Below, in pieces: positions 6,026 through 7,259 of a stretch of 7,259 nt of DNA. The notes beneath the pieces were generated by a model that was not told the DNA's origin, made no database searches, and was given only the letters and a program-made list of their open reading frames with translations. A program made the position numbers and the translations under genes. Source of the stretch: Sphingomonas sp. GTDB taxonomy: Bacteria; Pseudomonadota; Alphaproteobacteria; Sphingomonadales; Sphingomonadaceae. The stretch is from NCBI GenBank assembly GCA_021154945.1, contig JAJNQF010000120.1, forward strand, positions 1-7,259, read 5' to 3'. Within the stretch, counting starts at the first letter, position 1. Each line of letters starts with the position of its first letter.

Positions 6026-7259
6026 TCAGCCGCGTGGCAAGCTCAGCACCACGCGTAACCCGGGATTGGCGTCCTCGAGCGACAACGTGCCGCGGTGCAG
6101 GCGGACGATCGCATCGATCAGCGCGAGGCCCAGGCCGTGCCCGACCTCGTGACGGCTGATGTCCAGACGCCCGAACCGGCGAAGCGCCAGTTTGCGCTGG
6201 TCGACTGGGATGCCTGGGCCATCGTCGGTCACCGTCAGCATTGTCGCGGCATCGGTCGAGACGACGCCGATCTCGATCCGCGTGCCGGCCGGCGTATGGC
6301 GGATCGCGTTCTCGATCAGGTTGACCATCGCCTGGCCCAGCAACTGGCGATCGCCGATTATCCTGGTCGGTGCATCCACGGCGATGTCGAGTTGCCGGCC
6401 GCTATCGGCCGCAACCGGCTGCATCATGTCGCCTACCTCCCGAACCAGGTCGGCGAGATCGAACGGCGCGAACGCGGCGCGACGATCGCCACCCTCGATC
6501 TCGGCGATCCGCAGCATCGCCGCGAACATCGCGAGCAACTCGTCGCTCATTGCGATCGCAGCCTCCAGATCGTCGCGCTGCGCCTCGGTCTCGGCCCGGC
6601 GCAGCGCCAGGGCGAGTTGGCTCCGCAGCCGGGCGAGCGGCGTGCGCAGATCGTGCGCGATGTCGTTGGAGACGTTGCTGATGCTCGCCATCAGTTCGGC
6701 GATGCGATCGAGCATCCGGTTGAACGCCATCGCCTGATGCGCGAACTCGCCGCCCGAGGGGTGGATCGGCACGCGTCGCGTCATATCGCCGTCGATGATC
6801 GCCTCGACCGTGCGCCGGGTTTCGCCGATCCGCCGGCCGATCGTGACGACTAAGAAGACCATGCCGCCGACCACGATCAGCACGATCGAGCCGAACCCGA
6901 TCAGGTAAATTCGCGTGCGCGCGGCGTTGTAGTCGTCAAACGGCTCGGTCTCGGCGACCGTCGTCAGCGTCATGCCGCCGCCGACGTCGCGGACCAGCGC
7001 GCGGCCTGCGGACAGCCCGGCGATCCGATCGTCACGGGCGATCGTCGAGAAGCCGAGCGGCAGGCGGCGCGACAAAGCGATGTTGCCGCCGAGCCGATTT
7101 CCGTTTGCGTCGACCAGCAGCAGGCCGATATCACCGGTATCGCGCTCGCGCATCGCCGCGTCGATGCGGCGGAAGACGTCGGCCGGTCGGCGATCGCCCG
7201 GCGCGCCTGCGATGGCGTCGCTAACGACGAGGATACGGCGGTCGACCAGCCGCTCAATC
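6026..7259 (-). CDS. Membrane sensor histidine kinase (5' partial)
   Basis: The C-terminal ~410 residues are visible; the frame stays open with coding character to the right edge, so the true start is beyond 7259. Numbered from the first visible Met (codon at 7153), the order is: a probable periplasmic sensor segment up to ~80 (GLLLVDANGNRLGGNI...), a transmembrane helix at ~83-105, and a HAMP domain at ~105-160. The HisKA H-box SNDIAHDLRTPL follows, with phosphoacceptor His167 (codon 6653-6655). The ATPase domain has N-box NLIENAIRHT (278-287), G1 DDGPGIP (310-316), F-box RRFGRLD and G2 GHGLGLALI (338-346). All catalytic boxes are intact, so it should autophosphorylate and pass phosphate to a response regulator, probably encoded just upstream outside the window. 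The architecture is that of the QseC/CusS/TctE-like group rather than PhoR (no PAS domain seen). The signal sensed is unknown. Met7153 is an unlikely start because sensor-like sequence (ERLVDRRILVVSDAIAG) precedes it in frame. Confidence 0.93.
   Translation of the reverse strand, partial: IERLVDRRILVVSDAIAGAPGDRRPADVFRRIDAAMRERDTGDIGLLLVDANGNRLGGNIALSRRLPLGFSTIARDDRIAGLSAGRALVRDVGGGMTLTTVAETEPFDDYNAARTRIYLIGFGSIVLIVVGGMVFLVVTIGRRIGETRRTVEAIIDGDMTRRVPIHPSGGEFAHQAMAFNRMLDRIAELMASISNVSNDIAHDLRTPLARLRSQLALALRRAETEAQRDDLEAAIAMSDELLAMFAAMLRIAEIEGGDRRAAFAPFDLADLVREVGDMMQPVAADSGRQLDIAVDAPTRIIGDRQLLGQAMVNLIENAIRHTPAGTRIEIGVVSTDAATMLTVTDDGPGIPVDQRKLALRRFGRLDISRHEVGHGLGLALIDAIVRLHRGTLSLEDANPGLRVVLSLPRG

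Noticed and set aside
6095..6853. A 252-codon plus-strand frame opposite the kinase
   Set aside because: Codon-register shadow of the kinase, whose H, N, G1 and G2 boxes are all on the minus strand.
7151..7153. ATG at 7153 as the kinase start
   Set aside because: The upstream codons to the window edge remain open and encode sensor-domain-like sequence, and starting here would remove the first membrane segment expected of this kinase type.

Overview
The window is GC-rich DNA with strongly G/C-ending codons. It most resembles an alphaproteobacterium of the Sphingomonas/Novosphingobium kind. The evidence is one TonB-dependent receptor of the Xanthomonas/Caulobacter class, a second receptor of the classic sphingomonad type with an EIVVTA TonB box, and a CCTCCCCC-GCAA-GGGGGAGG intergenic hairpin of a sort I recall from sphingomonad genomes. 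The taxon is an inference from style, not from a marker gene.

Layout from left to right. (1) Minus strand, 1-119: the first 39 codons of a lipoprotein gene that leaves the window at its 3' side. Its start overlaps the stop of the next gene (TGATG). From its sequence and context I think it is a beta-propeller phytase. (2) Minus strand, 119-3187: a complete 1022-residue TonB-dependent receptor with a carboxypeptidase-regulatory-like N-terminal domain. (3) A 264-bp divergent intergenic region, 3188-3451. It holds a well-formed PhoB box reading towards the minus-strand receptor and a candidate sigma70-type promoter reading towards the plus-strand receptor. (4) Plus strand, 3452-5983: a complete 843-residue second TonB-dependent receptor. 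(5) A 42-bp convergent gap with a perfect 10-bp-stem hairpin. (6) Minus strand, 6026-7259: a sensor histidine kinase complete at its C-terminus, whose N-terminus lies beyond the right edge.

Functional picture. The minus-strand pair at the left looks like a phosphate-starvation operon: Pho box, then outer-membrane receptor, then secreted lipoprotein hydrolase, with translational coupling between the two genes. The simplest hypothesis is scavenging of an organic phosphate, most likely phytate. The lipoprotein would release phosphate at or outside the outer membrane or in the periplasm, and the receptor would take up the ester or its products with TonB energy. The second receptor has its own promoter and an unknown ligand. 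The histidine kinase belongs to a separate, convergent unit, and its response regulator is probably just beyond the window. No RNA genes, insertion sequences, CRISPR arrays or phage genes are visible. I see no evidence of a wholly new system; the Pho-linked receptor/lipoprotein operon is the best lead.
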